This document shows positions 44,829 through 53,932 of a stretch of DNA of 64,000 nt, in pieces. Source of the stretch: Phycisphaerales bacterium (GTDB lineage: Bacteria > Planctomycetota > Phycisphaerae > UBA1845); the NCBI GenBank assembly GCA_020852275.1, contig JADZBE010000013.1, positions 1 to 64,000 of the forward strand, in the 5' to 3' direction. The notes under the pieces are model-generated. The model saw only the letters and a list, made by a program, of their open reading frames with translations, searched no databases and was not told the origin of the DNA. The first letter of the stretch is position 1. The number at the start of each line of letters is the position of its first letter. A program made the translations under genes and the position numbers.

Positions 44829-46727
44829 ATGAACCGGGTTTTGATAATCGCGGTATGGGCGGCGTGGGCGGGCGGGTCCGCAGGCGCGGCGGTGCGGGAG
44901 GAGTTTCGCGCCGGGCATGCGTTGTCGTTCGACGGTCGGACCGCACGGGCGGTGGTGCCGGACATCGGCGCCGCGCCGGCGGGATCGAGCTTCACCGTCG
45001 AGTGCTGGTGCTCGACGCCCGACGTAGAACCGCGCCAACGCCTCGTCTCGAAATGGTCGGACGCGGCGGACGGTGGGCGAGAATACACCCTCGAGTTCTG
45101 GGACGGGCAGCTCGTGGGGCGCGTGGCCGGCTCCAACGGCGCGGACGCGATCAGCGTCCATGCCAAGACCGTGACACCCGAGAAGTGGACGCATGTCGGC
45201 GTGGTGCTCGACGGCGGCGCGGGCGAGCTTCGGCTGTATGTCAACGGTCGCCGCGTGAGCGCGAAAGCGACCTCCGTCAGCGCCGATCTGGACTCGACGG
45301 AGCCGGTGCTGTTCGGCGCGGGGCTGGTCGGCGACGGCGGCGAGATGGGTGCATTCTACAACGGCACGCTTGACGAAGTCCGCTTGTGGAGCCTCGCGCT
45401 GTCCGACGCGGACATGCTCGAGCAGTTCGACCGGCAGGCTCCGTTTCGCGGGGAGGGACTGGCCGGATACTGGCGCCTAGATGAAAGTTCCGGCGAACAG
45501 GCGGTTTTCGATTACAGCGGACACGACCGGCACGGCTGGCTGGGCGAGTCCCATGAGGGAGAGGCCGGCGATCCGCTCCGCGTGACTTCGACCGCCCCGA
45601 TCCGGCCGGACAACCCGCGCGGAGACGCCGGCGGCGCCGGCCATGGCGACAAGCTCTTCATTCTCGATACGGACGGAGACCGGCTCTGGGATGTCTGGGA
45701 GAGCCACGACGGAGATTACAGCGGCATCACGCACACCGGCACGGACCCGAATAATCCGGACACCGACGGCGACGGTCTGAAGGACGGCGACGAAATCCTC
45801 GGCACGCTCGCCGGACTGAACCTGCCGGCCCTCGGCTCACACCCGGTGCTCAAAGACATCTTTCTGGAGATCGACTGGGCGGGCGACGCCACCGGCGGAA
45901 GCCATACCCATGAACCGCCGGTCGAATCCGTGCAGATGCTGATCGATGCCTTCGCGGCCTCGCCGGTGGTGAACCCCTACGGGTTGCCGCAGGGTATCCG
46001 CCTCCACGTGGATCACGGACAGGGCGGCGTGTTCACGGGCGGCAATTTCCTCGGCAACGACGGCATGATCGGCTTTGACGACGAGTTCAACGTGTACAAG
46101 GCCGCCCATTTCGATCCGCTGCGTGAGGACCTTTTTCACTACACGATCTTCTGCCACGCTTTCAACAGCGGCGGAAACTCCGGCATCGCGGAGCTTCCCG
46201 GCGACGACTTCATCGTGGCGTCCGACGTGTGGTACGGCAACGCGCTGCGCGTGGCGACCGTGTGCATGCACGAGCTGGGTCACAACCTCTTCCTTCGCCA
46301 CGGCGGCTTCGAGGACAAGACCTACAAGCCCAACTACAACTCGGTGATGAATTACCGCTACACGTTCCCCGGCACGGACACGAACTGCGACGCCGTGGGC
46401 GACGGCGGAGTGAATTACTCTGACGGGTCGCTGGCTGACCTGCCGGAAGCGGAGTTGGATGAAAACGTCGGCGTCTGCGGCAACACGCCCGTGGACTGGA
46501 ACGGCGACGGACGCATCAAGCGCAACCTGCAGCGGAACATCAACTGCATCGCCCGCCTCTCCGCCGAATGCGGCACCGACAACGGCGTGTGCGACGACCG
46601 CGTCTGCACGACGCTGCGCGACTCCAACGACTGGGCGGCGCTGCGACTGCCCATCCCTCGCGGCGACGCGCCGTTCCAGGAGATCACCGACTGCCGCATG
46701 AGGCTGCGTCACCCACGAAAGCCGTAG
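44829..46727 (+). CDS. Secreted LamG-domain metalloprotease with Ca-binding repeats, 632 aa
   Basis: A signal peptide (MNRVLIIAVWAAWAGGSAGA) leads to a LamG/concanavalin-type domain (HALSFDGRTARAVV to DEVRLWSLALSDADMLEQF, residues 25-210). Next come Asp-rich motifs, DTDGDRLWDVWE and DPNNPDTDGDGLKDGDE (about 280-320), of the thrombospondin type 3 kind. The C-terminal half is a zincin: MHELGHNLFLRHGG has His481, Glu482, His485 and His491 (HExxHxxxxxH), and SVMNYRY supplies the Met-turn, as in metzincins. GGAGAAGGAAC precedes the ATG. The protease substrate is unknown. Confidence 0.85.
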   Translation: MNRVLIIAVWAAWAGGSAGAAVREEFRAGHALSFDGRTARAVVPDIGAAPAGSSFTVECWCSTPDVEPRQRLVSKWSDAADGGREYTLEFWDGQLVGRVAGSNGADAISVHAKTVTPEKWTHVGVVLDGGAGELRLYVNGRRVSAKATSVSADLDSTEPVLFGAGLVGDGGEMGAFYNGTLDEVRLWSLALSDADMLEQFDRQAPFRGEGLAGYWRLDESSGEQAVFDYSGHDRHGWLGESHEGEAGDPLRVTSTAPIRPDNPRGDAGGAGHGDKLFILDTDGDRLWDVWESHDGDYSGITHTGTDPNNPDTDGDGLKDGDEILGTLAGLNLPALGSHPVLKDIFLEIDWAGDATGGSHTHEPPVESVQMLIDAFAASPVVNPYGLPQGIRLHVDHGQGGVFTGGNFLGNDGMIGFDDEFNVYKAAHFDPLREDLFHYTIFCHAFNSGGNSGIAELPGDDFIVASDVWYGNALRVATVCMHELGHNLFLRHGGFEDKTYKPNYNSVMNYRYTFPGTDTNCDAVGDGGVNYSDGSLADLPEAELDENVGVCGNTPVDWNGDGRIKRNLQRNINCIARLSAECGTDNGVCDDRVCTTLRDSNDWAALRLPIPRGDAPFQEITDCRMRLRHPRKP

Positions 46728-46750
46728 CAGAGTGAGGCCGAACTCGGTCG

Positions 46751-46784
46751 GGTAGCGCGGTCTGGCGTATTCGCCAGGCCGTGG
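46751..46784. repeat. Palindromic repeat, CACGGYCTGGCG family, copy
   Basis: GCGCGGTCTGGCG and CGCCAGGCCGTGG surround ATT-type loops. It lies 24 bases after the metalloprotease stop. Confidence 0.8.
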
Positions 46785-46816
46785 CGACATGGGAGTCATG
46801 CGCCGCAGCGGGCGAC

Positions 46817-46849
46817 CCACGGGTCCGCTGCCGCGGGCCCGTGCCGCCC
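46817..46849. repeat. CCACGGGTCCGCTGC palindrome
   Basis: CCACGGGTCCGCTGC followed by a complementary GGGCCCGTG arm. A second copy is at 61321. Confidence 0.75.
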
Positions 46850-46907
46850 CGTCACGGTTGCGGACCCGCGCCACCCGGTCACCCTTGCGACAATTGCGAT
46901 CCGATTG

Positions 46908-46928
46908 ACGCCGCGCCAGGCGCGGCGT
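46908..46928. other. 9-bp hairpin in the sod leader
   Basis: ACGCCGCGC and GCGCGGCGT pair perfectly over a three-base loop, about 70 bases before the SOD start codon. Confidence 0.6.
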
Positions 46929-46995
46929 ACCGTCATGCGACCGGAGTCGCCCCTGTTTTTGTTCGGACGCAGCAACAGGAGAAGGAGAATCACCC

Positions 46996-47604
46996 ATGGC
47001 GCATGAATTGCCGCCGTTGCCGTATGAGTTCAACGCGCTCGAGCCGCACATCGACGAGCAGACGATGCGCATCCATCACGGCAAGCACCACGCCACGTAC
47101 GTCGCCAAGCTCAACGAGGCGCTGGACAAGCATCCCGACCTGCACAAGAAGCCGCTGGAAGACCTGCTCAAGGGGCTTGCCTCGATTCCAGAGGATATCC
47201 GCGGAGCGGTCAACAACCACGGCGGCGGGCACAGCAACCACTCCATCTTCTGGAAAAACATGAAGCCCGGCGGCGGCGGTCAGCCGAAAGGTCCGCTTGC
47301 CGATGCGATCAAGTCCGCGTGGGGCGGGTTCGACGAATTCAAAGGCAAGTTTGCCGCCGCCGCCGCGGCCCGTTTCGGCAGCGGCTGGGCCTGGCTGTGC
47401 AAGGACGCCTCCGGCAAGCTCGTCATCCAGGACTTCCCGAACCAGGACAGCCCTTATGCCAAGGGTCTTAAGCCGCTGCTGGGCTTGGATGTCTGGGAGC
47501 ACGCCTACTACCTGAAATATCAAAACCGCCGGCCCGATTACATCACGGCCTGGTGGAACACGATCAACTGGGACGACGTCGCCGACCGCTTCGCCAAGCC
47601 GTAA
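46996..47604 (+). CDS. sodA: Superoxide dismutase, Mn type
   Basis: A cytoplasmic enzyme that disproportionates superoxide. Metal ligands are His27 (IHHGKHH), His82 ([10 protein letters not shown]), Asp165 and His169 ([10 protein letters not shown]). NQDSPY in the C-terminal domain places the active-site Gln where Mn enzymes have it, whereas the Fe enzymes carry it near the second His; Mn is therefore the more likely cofactor. The 202-residue length and QNRRPDYI end are normal. ATG 46996 follows GGAGAAGGAG. No operon partners. Confidence 0.95.
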   Translation: MAHELPPLPYEFNALEPHIDEQTMRIHHGKHHATYVAKLNEALDKHPDLHKKPLEDLLKGLASIPEDIRGAVNNHGGGHSNHSIFWKNMKPGGGGQPKGPLADAIKSAWGGFDEFKGKFAAAAAARFGSGWAWLCKDASGKLVIQDFPNQDSPYAKGLKPLLGLDVWEHAYYLKYQNRRPDYITAWWNTINWDDVADRFAKP

Positions 47605-47611
47605 CCGGCCC

Positions 47612-47675
47612 GGCGAGCCTCCGGAACCCGAAGCGCAAGCGAGGGCGAGCCTTCGGAACCCGAAGCGCAAGCGAG
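47612..47675. repeat. 32-bp tandem repeat, two copies
   Basis: Two copies (47612-47643 and 47644-47675) share GGAACCCGAAGCGCAAGCGA and differ at one or two positions; a third partial copy follows. Confidence 0.9.
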
Positions 47676-47836
47676 GGCGAGCCGATCTTGCGCAAACGCC
47701 GCGCGAGCTGCAGTCGCACATCGCGTTGCGATGTGTGCCGGCGCCGCCAGGCGGAGCTGCCCGTCGCGCGGCGCCGCCTCTGCGCGCCTGCCAGGCGCTG
47801 GTGACCGGCGGCACTCATCATGCCCGTGAAGGCTGG

Positions 47837-47960
47837 AATCCACCGCTGTCATGCTCGCGTAGGCAGGAATCCAACTCCGTCATGCTCGCGCAGGCGGGAA
47901 TCCAACTCCGTCATCCTCGCGCAGGCAGGAATCCAGCTCCGTCATTCCCGCGCAGGCGGG
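47837..47960. repeat. 31-bp repeat family, four tandem units
   Basis: Units start at 47837, 47868, 47899 and 47930, each 31 bp and without spacers. They contain CTCGCGCAGGCGGGA-like palindromic cores, and are the reverse complement of the units at 44559. Confidence 0.9.
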
Positions 47961-48291
47961 AATCCAGCCGGCGGCTTGCAAGGAGGCGAGGTTCCGGCGG
48001 TTTTCCCAGGCGGACTGGACCCCCGCCTGCCCGGGGGTGACGCGCCTCAAATCTGATTTCAAGGTCCACCACGGGCCTCTGCGCGATGGCCGAGACGCTT
48101 CGCTTCCGTAAGCGCCCGCGCAACAATTCCTGCCGAGCGCCGGTGCTGTTTGCGCGTCTGCTCGATGCCTTCGTCGGGGGTTTCGATCCCTCCCCGCCGG
48201 TAGCGCTGATCACACAAGCCCTGTGTTTTCAGCAGCTTGCAAGCCACCCGGTCCTGGGAAGCTGGGCGGTCGCGGCGCCTGTCCTCTCCTC

Positions 48292-48306
48292 TGGCACGCG
48301 GATTGT
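48292..48306 (+). promoter_or_regulatory. Sigma-54-type promoter of the flagellar cluster
   Basis: TGGCACG at 48292-48298 is followed after four bases by TTGT at 48303-48306. The -24 half matches the RpoN consensus fully; the -12 half has T for C at the last base. It lies 55 bases before ATG 48361. Confidence 0.7.
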
Positions 48307-48360
48307 CTAAGGGACGCCCCGTTCGGACATCAACGGTTCGACACGCTTACGGAGAAGCGC

Positions 48361-48552
48361 ATGAACGAGAGGAATGGATGCCTCTTTCTTCAGCACCCTC
48401 AGGGTGACGCGGAGGCACCGCGTGCCCGGCATGACTGGTCCGCGCTCGGCGCGCTGGTGCGCGCCCAGGCGCTGAAGGCGCTGGCCGACCAGTTCCTCCT
48501 GCACGCCCAGCAGGTGCAGGCGCGGCTCGCGTCCGTGGAGACTTCGTCATGA
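48361..48552 (+). CDS. 63-residue protein coupled to flgF
   Basis: The ATG at 48361 has GGAGAAGCGC just upstream, and the stop overlaps the flgF start by four bases (ATGA), so the two are translationally coupled. The protein starts MNERNGCLFLQHPQGDAEAP and ends in a helix rich in Gln/Ala/Leu (VRAQALKALADQFLLHAQQV). No signal peptide or membrane segment. I do not recognise it; by position it could be a rod or basal-body assembly factor. It is the first gene after the sigma-54-like promoter. Confidence 0.6.
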   Translation: MNERNGCLFLQHPQGDAEAPRARHDWSALGALVRAQALKALADQFLLHAQQVQARLASVETSS

Positions 48553-49313
48553 CCTACGGGGCCTATCTCTCCACCGCCGGCATGCAGGCCAACGAGTATC
48601 GCCAGAACATCATGGCGAACAACCTGGCCAACGCCGATACGCACGGCTTCAAGCACGATCTCGCTGTGTTCTCACAGCGACCGGTCGCCAGTCGCATGGC
48701 GCCCGCGGGTTTGTCGCTGCGGCATCTGGTGCTGGACGGCATGAGCGGCGGGCTGAGCGTGCGCCCGACCTACCACAGCTTCGAGCAGGGCGCCATCGAG
48801 CACACGGGGCAGCCGCTCGATGCGGCCATCGAAGGCGAAGGGTTTTTCGCGGTTCAGGACGGCGACCGCGTCCGCTACACGCGCGACGGTCGCATGACCT
48901 TCAACGCGAAGGGCGAATTGGTGCTGACGGCCGGCGAGGGGCGCCTTCGCGTGCTCGATCAGAGCGGCTCGCCGATCCGCCGCCTGGAGGGCGGCGGCGA
49001 GGTCTCGATCACCGGCAACGGCGCGGTGCAGCAGGACGGCGCTGAAATCGGACACATCGCCGTCGCCTCATTCACCGACCTGCGGCGCTTGCGCAAAGTC
49101 GGATCCAATCTGTTTGAGGCCGGCGAGGCGGAGCAGATTCCAACAACGGCAACGATCGTTCCCAACGTACTGGAACAGTCCACGTTTGACGCCGTCAAGG
49201 GTCTGACCGGCATGATCGAAGTGCAGCGTGCGTATGAGATCAACGCGCGGCTACTGACGATGCAGGACGAGTCGATGGGTCGCTTGATCCAGTCGGTCGG
49301 TCGCGTCGCGTAA
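48549..49313 (+). CDS. flgF: Flagellar basal-body rod protein FlgF
   Basis: A rod protein exported through the flagellar type III apparatus. The N-terminus carries the flagellar rod/hook motif (GMQANEYRQNIMANNLANADTHGFK), the middle the rod-family LDAAIEGEGFFAVQDGDRVRYTRDG, and the C-terminus the matching helix (IEVQRAYEINARLLTMQDESMGRL). Length 254 is normal for FlgF or FlgG-like rod proteins; the neighbour at 49445 is the clearer FlgG, so this one is called FlgF. It begins with an ATGA overlap with the preceding small gene. Confidence 0.85.
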   Translation: MTYGAYLSTAGMQANEYRQNIMANNLANADTHGFKHDLAVFSQRPVASRMAPAGLSLRHLVLDGMSGGLSVRPTYHSFEQGAIEHTGQPLDAAIEGEGFFAVQDGDRVRYTRDGRMTFNAKGELVLTAGEGRLRVLDQSGSPIRRLEGGGEVSITGNGAVQQDGAEIGHIAVASFTDLRRLRKVGSNLFEAGEAEQIPTTATIVPNVLEQSTFDAVKGLTGMIEVQRAYEINARLLTMQDESMGRLIQSVGRVA

Positions 49314-49444
49314 TCATAGGCGAGCTTCTGCCCAGGTACGGATGCGCCGACGGAAGACAAACGGTCACAAGAACACATCGAGTCGATTCGCGGTCCGGCT
49401 GTGGGCAAGGTCATGCCCCCCGGGTTTAGTAGTATGAGGTTTAC

Positions 49445-50251
49445 ATGGGTGTAACAGCACTGCATTCGGCGGCTTCCGGAATGAGGGCGCTCGACGAAAA
49501 ACTTAACGTCGTCGCCAACAACCTGTCGAATATCAACACGGTGGGTTTCAAGCGATCCCGCGTCAACTTCGAAGACCTGTTGTATCAGGTCAAGCGCGAA
49601 CCGGGCATCCCCAACCTGGACGACGAGCCGATTCCGCACGGCATCCAGGTCGGCACCGGCGTCAAAGTCTCCGGCACACAGATCAACTTCAGTCAGGGAT
49701 CCGTGGACACGACAGGCAAGCCCTATGATCTGCAGATCGAAGGCCAGGGGTTCTTTCAGGTCCGCACCGTCCATGACGGAACCGAGGTGATTGCCTACAG
49801 TCGCGCAGGCAATTTCGTTCGCAATCCGGAGGGCAACATCGTCCTGGCCAACAGTGACGGCGCCATACTGGATCCGCCGGTCAACGTGCCTGCTGAGGCG
49901 ACAGAAATCGTGGTCGGACGCAATGGCGAAGTTCGGGCCAGGCTCGCCGGTTCCAATACGCTGACCACCGTCGGGCAGATTGAACTGGCGCGTTTCGTCA
50001 ACCCCGAAGGCCTCAAGCAGATCGGGCGCAATCTGTACATCGCCAATGATGCTTCCGGCGCCTCCGTCACCGGAACGCCGAACCAGGACGGCATGGGAGC
50101 CATCAATCAAGGGCAGTTGGAAATGAGCAACGTCGATCCCGTTCGAGAATTAATCGACCTCATTCAGTCTCAACGTGCTTTTGAGCTGAACAGTCAGTCA
50201 ATCAAGTCGGCGGACGAGTCGTTGGAAGTGGTAACCACGCTGCGCAGGTAA
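49445..50251 (+). CDS. flgG: Flagellar distal rod protein FlgG
   Basis: The N-terminus is the rod motif (ALHSAASGMRALDEKLNVVANNLSNINTVGFKRSR), followed by FEDLLYQ, IPHGIQVGTGVKVSGTQ and LQIEGQGFFQV, all characteristic of FlgG. The C-terminus reads NVDPVRELIDLIQSQRAFELNSQSIKSADESL. The 268-residue length fits. GAGG six bases before ATG 49445 is a fair ribosome site. It is separated from flgF by 131 bases, without a clear promoter in between. Confidence 0.95.
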   Translation: MGVTALHSAASGMRALDEKLNVVANNLSNINTVGFKRSRVNFEDLLYQVKREPGIPNLDDEPIPHGIQVGTGVKVSGTQINFSQGSVDTTGKPYDLQIEGQGFFQVRTVHDGTEVIAYSRAGNFVRNPEGNIVLANSDGAILDPPVNVPAEATEIVVGRNGEVRARLAGSNTLTTVGQIELARFVNPEGLKQIGRNLYIANDASGASVTGTPNQDGMGAINQGQLEMSNVDPVRELIDLIQSQRAFELNSQSIKSADESLEVVTTLRR

Positions 50252-50326
50252 TGACTTCTCGCAGGGCAGTCTGACCCTGCACTGAGCGTGTGCAATGAAC
50301 CTTCAGGCGGCATGGAGGCCGGCGTA

Positions 50327-51541
50327 ATGCATGGTTTGAATCAACTGGGGTGCGCGATTGGCTGGGTGCGACCCGAAAGAAGCTGGAACGCGGGCACCGT
50401 CTTCGGTCTGCGGCGTGCGCTGGTTGCCTTGGTCGGCGCACTTGGCGCCAATTTCACAGGATCCGCTCAGGCCCAGACTGGTGTCCTCCGCGTGCATGCC
50501 ACTGCCGTCTGCACTGGGGAGCAGGTCCTTTTGGGGGATATTTGCGAAACCGTGGGCCTTGAGGCGGACGAGACGGCGCGCATCCGCTCGCTGCAGGTGG
50601 CTCAGTCCCCACCCCCGGGCGGCTCGCGTCTCATTCATCTGGACCGCATCCGGGCTGCACTTGCAGAAAACAATCCCAAGGCGTCGCACCTGCGCCTGGT
50701 TGGCTCGACCACGTGCGCGGTAACCCGACCGCAGGCAGATCCGCTCCATGCGGCATCGCTGTCGGCGTTTGGCGCTGCGGCAGTCAGCGCAGGTCGCCCC
50801 CCGTCTGGCGCTTCAGTGGACTCCCAGACGCTTCGTCAATTCCTCGAAGACAAAGCCAGCGAAGAAACGGAGAAACTCGGAGGCCGCGCCCGGCTGGCGT
50901 TCGCGCGGGCTGACCAGAGTATCTTGGACATGACGTCTCCTCCGTTCCAATTTTGCCTCCTCCGCCGCAGTGGGGCCGTCCTCGGTGCGGTCAGTTATGA
51001 GGTTGATGTGTTCCAGAACGATCGCCGGGTGCAAAGTCTCACTGTGCGCGCTGATGTAACGGTCGTCCGCCAGGTGCTGGTGGCCTGCAGACCCATCCTC
51101 AAAGACGCTCTTGTGGTGGCGGACGATGTTTGCATGGATGAGGTGCCTTCGCAGACAGCATCGGCCGCAACCGTGGCGGATACGTCGATGGTGCTGGGTC
51201 GCCGCGCCGGCCGGTTCATCGCGCAGGGCGAGGCCATTGACCCCACGCAGCTTTCAGTCGTGCCGTTGGTCAGCCGCGGACAGCTTGTGCGCGTCCTGGC
51301 GCTCGTCGGTGGAATTCGTCTCGAGAGCATTGGCGAAGCGCAGGCCGGCGGCGCGTCCGGCGAGGTTGTTCGCGTCACGCTGCTGGATCGAAAAGACGAG
51401 CAGCTCGCGGGCATGGTGAGCGGTCCCGGCGAAATCACGGTGACGAGCCTGGCTGCGCCGGCTCCATTCACAGGGTTGACTCCACGGCGCACTCTAGGGC
51501 AGCCGCCGGAAGAAAATCCGCCTCGACTCGCCGGCAAGTGA
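50327..51541 (+). CDS. flgA: Flagellar P-ring assembly chaperone FlgA, 404 aa
   Basis: FlgA assists assembly of FlgI into the periplasmic P ring. The signal sequence is within MHGLNQLGCAIGW and a hydrophobic run LRRALVALVGALGANFTGSAQAQ. The C-terminal half holds the FlgA/SAF domain: VLVACRPILKDALVVADDVCMDEVP, VLGRRAGRFIAQGEAI and LVSRGQLVRVLALVGGIRLESIGEAQ. ATG 50327 has GGAGG eight bases upstream; a GTG at 50288 would add 13 residues. At 404 residues it is longer than typical FlgA (about 220) because of an extra N-terminal domain. Confidence 0.85.
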   Translation: MHGLNQLGCAIGWVRPERSWNAGTVFGLRRALVALVGALGANFTGSAQAQTGVLRVHATAVCTGEQVLLGDICETVGLEADETARIRSLQVAQSPPPGGSRLIHLDRIRAALAENNPKASHLRLVGSTTCAVTRPQADPLHAASLSAFGAAAVSAGRPPSGASVDSQTLRQFLEDKASEETEKLGGRARLAFARADQSILDMTSPPFQFCLLRRSGAVLGAVSYEVDVFQNDRRVQSLTVRADVTVVRQVLVACRPILKDALVVADDVCMDEVPSQTASAATVADTSMVLGRRAGRFIAQGEAIDPTQLSVVPLVSRGQLVRVLALVGGIRLESIGEAQAGGASGEVVRVTLLDRKDEQLAGMVSGPGEITVTSLAAPAPFTGLTPRRTLGQPPEENPPRLAGK

Positions 51542-51545
51542 CCGC

Positions 51546-52298
51546 ATGAAAGGGACCAGGCGCCTCAATATCCGGAGAAACTGCATGATTTGCGCAAGAC
51601 TATGTATGTGCACCGCGTTCGCCTTCGGGTGCGAGGCGCTCGGTCAGACTTCATCGCTGGGAAAGCGCACCCGTCAGCGCGTGATCGAAGAGGCGCCGGC
51701 CGTCGCCGCCCGCGCCGATGCGGAACCCGCTCCGCGCATCCATCCGGCCGTGCAGAAGCGCTCGCTCATCGCCGTTGAACCCAAGCCGCCGCGGATTTTC
51801 GCCGTCGGCGACCACGTCACCATCATTGTCCGCGAGCAATTGTCTTTCAAGTCAGACGCTGACTCACAGTCCAAGAACGACTTTCAGGTGCAGAGCGAAC
51901 TGGAGGCCTTCTTTAAACCCATCGACGGGGGCCTCGGCTCCACGGGATTCGCCCGCGGCAAGCCCAACGTGGACTACAAGTACAAGCAGAATCGCAAGAA
52001 CGAAGCCGACGTGTCCAGCGAAAACAGGCTCGTCACACGCCTGACGGGCGAAATTATCGACATTAAGCCCAATGGCAACCTGGTCATCTGCGCCAAAGCC
52101 CGGATCGAGCACGGCGAGGAAAAGAACCTTATTACGCTTACCGGCACGTGCAGCCGCAAGAAGCTCTCCGCCGATGACAGCGTGCTCAGCACGGACATGG
52201 CCGACAAGTGCATCAAGATCGAAAACAGCGGAGTGGTCAACGACGGCGCGCGAAGAGGATGGCTTTCAAAGATATTGGATTCCGTCAAGCCGTTTTAG
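51546..52298 (+). CDS. flgH: Flagellar L-ring protein FlgH
   Basis: FlgH forms the outer-membrane ring. The N-terminal half begins MKGTRRLNIRRNCMICARLC and has a lipobox-like AFAFGC; a linker follows. The conserved core starts IFAVGDHVTIIVREQLS and continues to NVDYKYKQNRKNEADVSSENRL and RLTGEIIDIKPNGNLVICAK, and the C-terminus is the family-typical SKILDSVKPF. Four bases separate it from flgA. Length 250 is normal. Presence of FlgH and FlgI implies a Gram-negative-type envelope with P and L rings. Confidence 0.9.
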   Translation: MKGTRRLNIRRNCMICARLCMCTAFAFGCEALGQTSSLGKRTRQRVIEEAPAVAARADAEPAPRIHPAVQKRSLIAVEPKPPRIFAVGDHVTIIVREQLSFKSDADSQSKNDFQVQSELEAFFKPIDGGLGSTGFARGKPNVDYKYKQNRKNEADVSSENRLVTRLTGEIIDIKPNGNLVICAKARIEHGEEKNLITLTGTCSRKKLSADDSVLSTDMADKCIKIENSGVVNDGARRGWLSKILDSVKPF

Positions 52299-52382
52299 TT
52301 TTGGCAACAATGCCGCGTCACGGTAATTAAAAAGTTGTCTAAAGTCAATCGCAAGCGCGGAATCGACCCGAAAGCAACGCCC

Positions 52383-53600
52383 ATGGGATACCACAAGACT
52401 ATGCAGCACATGAGAACACTTCAACCCGCAAGTCGCGTTCAAATAATTTTAAGCGGCGTTTTGGGCCTGTTGCTTTCCTTTTTCCTGCTTCCAACCGCGG
52501 CCTTATGCCAGCCGGTCACCGCACGCGTGGGCGACGTTACAAAAGTGCACGGCCTGGGCCGCAATACACTTATCGGCATGGGCCTGGTCACCGGTCTGAA
52601 GCAAAGCGGCGACGGGGCGAAGTTTCTTCCGACCATGCAGGCGCTGGCCCGTGAACTGAACTACTTTGCCGCCAATGTCGAGACTCTCGACGACATCAAA
52701 GACGCAAAGGACGCCGCGATCGTGCGATTGCAGGCGTTCATTCCGGAAGAAGGCATCCGCGAAGGGGAGCGCATTGACGTCTTCGTTTCCGCGTACGCGG
52801 CCAAAAGCCTGGAGGGCGGCCACCTCCTCGTCGCGCCCATGGTTTATGATGATCCTGCCGTTACCGCAGTGCTCGCCAAGGCCACCGGTCCCATAGAACT
52901 GCAGGATCCCAAGCATCCGACCACCGGCGTTATCCGCGGCGGGGCCTTGATGGAAGAGGACATTTTCCACAATGTCGTGGTCACCGGCGCGGAGCTTCAA
53001 AACGCCGGTTTGACGAGCGGTTGGATTCATTCCAGTCGTCGTTATGTGACGCTGGTGCTCACCGAATCCCACGCCGGCTGGAGCGCAGCGGCCGCCGTTG
53101 CCACGGCGGTCGACAATGAGGTCAAAACGGCTCTTAATGAAGAGGAAACCACGGCGGCCGGCGGACGGGCCGCGCTGGCCATCGATTCCAAGAACATCGT
53201 TGTCATGGTTCCTCAGGTGCAGTACGACGACCCAGCGAGCTTCATTCGCGACATCACTCAGTTGCCCCTGCTGATGGACTCAAACGAGGCGCGGGTGACG
53301 ATTAACCGCCAATTGCAGACCATTGTTGTGAGTGGGGATGTCAAGATATCGCCCACGGTCGTGTCGCACCAGGGGTTGACCCTGACCGTCGCCGCCCCGG
53401 CAAACAATGCCGCGCCGACCGCCGGCGCCGAACCGCAGGTGTTTGTTCCGCTCGATGAAGCCGCTGCCCGCCAAAGCAACATGAATCAGTTGTTGGAAGC
53501 GCTCAATCGCCTGAAGGTTCCGTTTGACAGCCGCGTCCAGATTCTCGTTACCCTTGAGCAGTCGGGCAATCTTCACGCAAAGGTGTATGACGAAGGATGA
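52383..53600 (+). CDS. flgI: Flagellar P-ring protein FlgI
   Basis: A secreted component of the periplasmic P ring. A signal sequence (VQIILSGVLGLLLSFFLLPTAALC) follows a short N-terminus. The family core is unmistakable: ARVGDVTKVHGLGRNTLIGMGLVTGLKQSGD, FLPTMQALA, PEEGIREGERIDVFVSAYA-type loops and GVIRGGALMEEDIFHN. The last 45 residues include SNMNQLLEALNRLKVPFDSRVQIL. ATG 52383 was chosen; ATGs at 52401 and 52410 are possible and none has a strong Shine-Dalgarno. Its stop overlaps flgJ. Confidence 0.93.
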   Translation: MGYHKTMQHMRTLQPASRVQIILSGVLGLLLSFFLLPTAALCQPVTARVGDVTKVHGLGRNTLIGMGLVTGLKQSGDGAKFLPTMQALARELNYFAANVETLDDIKDAKDAAIVRLQAFIPEEGIREGERIDVFVSAYAAKSLEGGHLLVAPMVYDDPAVTAVLAKATGPIELQDPKHPTTGVIRGGALMEEDIFHNVVVTGAELQNAGLTSGWIHSSRRYVTLVLTESHAGWSAAAAVATAVDNEVKTALNEEETTAAGGRAALAIDSKNIVVMVPQVQYDDPASFIRDITQLPLLMDSNEARVTINRQLQTIVVSGDVKISPTVVSHQGLTLTVAAPANNAAPTAGAEPQVFVPLDEAAARQSNMNQLLEALNRLKVPFDSRVQILVTLEQSGNLHAKVYDEG

Positions 53601-53932
53601 TGATCCGATCTGCACAAACCGCTCAAGAGCTTCCGCTCGCGCCACCCATGGCGGAATCCAAGCCGCTGAGGGAGGCGACGCGCCAAATGACCGCAAACGT
53701 CTTTTATGGAACTTTGATGGCGCAGGCGCGAAACAGCTCGATGAAACGCGGTGTGATTTCCGGCGGGCGCGCGGAATCCGCGTTTGGCCAGCAGCTTGAC
53801 GCGTTGTACGCCCAGAAGATGGGCGCCCGCGAACGAGGCGGCTTGGCGGACGCGCTCTATGGGCACTTGATTCGCCAGCAGGCGCGCGTGGACCGCGTCA
53901 AGCTGGCGGCGCACGAAGGAGGGAGCGCATGA
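53597..53932 (+). CDS. flgJ: Rod-binding protein FlgJ (N-terminal domain only)
   Basis: A 111-residue protein matching the rod-binding N-terminal domain of FlgJ, here without the muramidase domain found in many proteobacteria. It contains ATRQMTANVFYGTLMAQARNS and the C-terminal GLADALYGHLIRQQARV, the known rod-binding pattern. Starts overlap the flgI stop. A separate muramidase gene is not present in this window, so the peptidoglycan-cutting function must lie elsewhere. Confidence 0.85.
   Translation: MMIRSAQTAQELPLAPPMAESKPLREATRQMTANVFYGTLMAQARNSSMKRGVISGGRAESAFGQQLDALYAQKMGARERGGLADALYGHLIRQQARVDRVKLAAHEGGSA

Larger units (their letters stand above)
47605..48290. other. Repeat-rich spacer between sod and the flagellar cluster
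   Basis: No credible gene. It contains a 32-bp tandem repeat (47612), four 31-bp repeat units (47837) and a further related palindrome at about 48010-48045. Confidence 0.65.

Noticed and set aside
47837..47960. Possible CRISPR array
   Set aside because: The 31-bp units abut each other with no spacers, and no cas genes are present.
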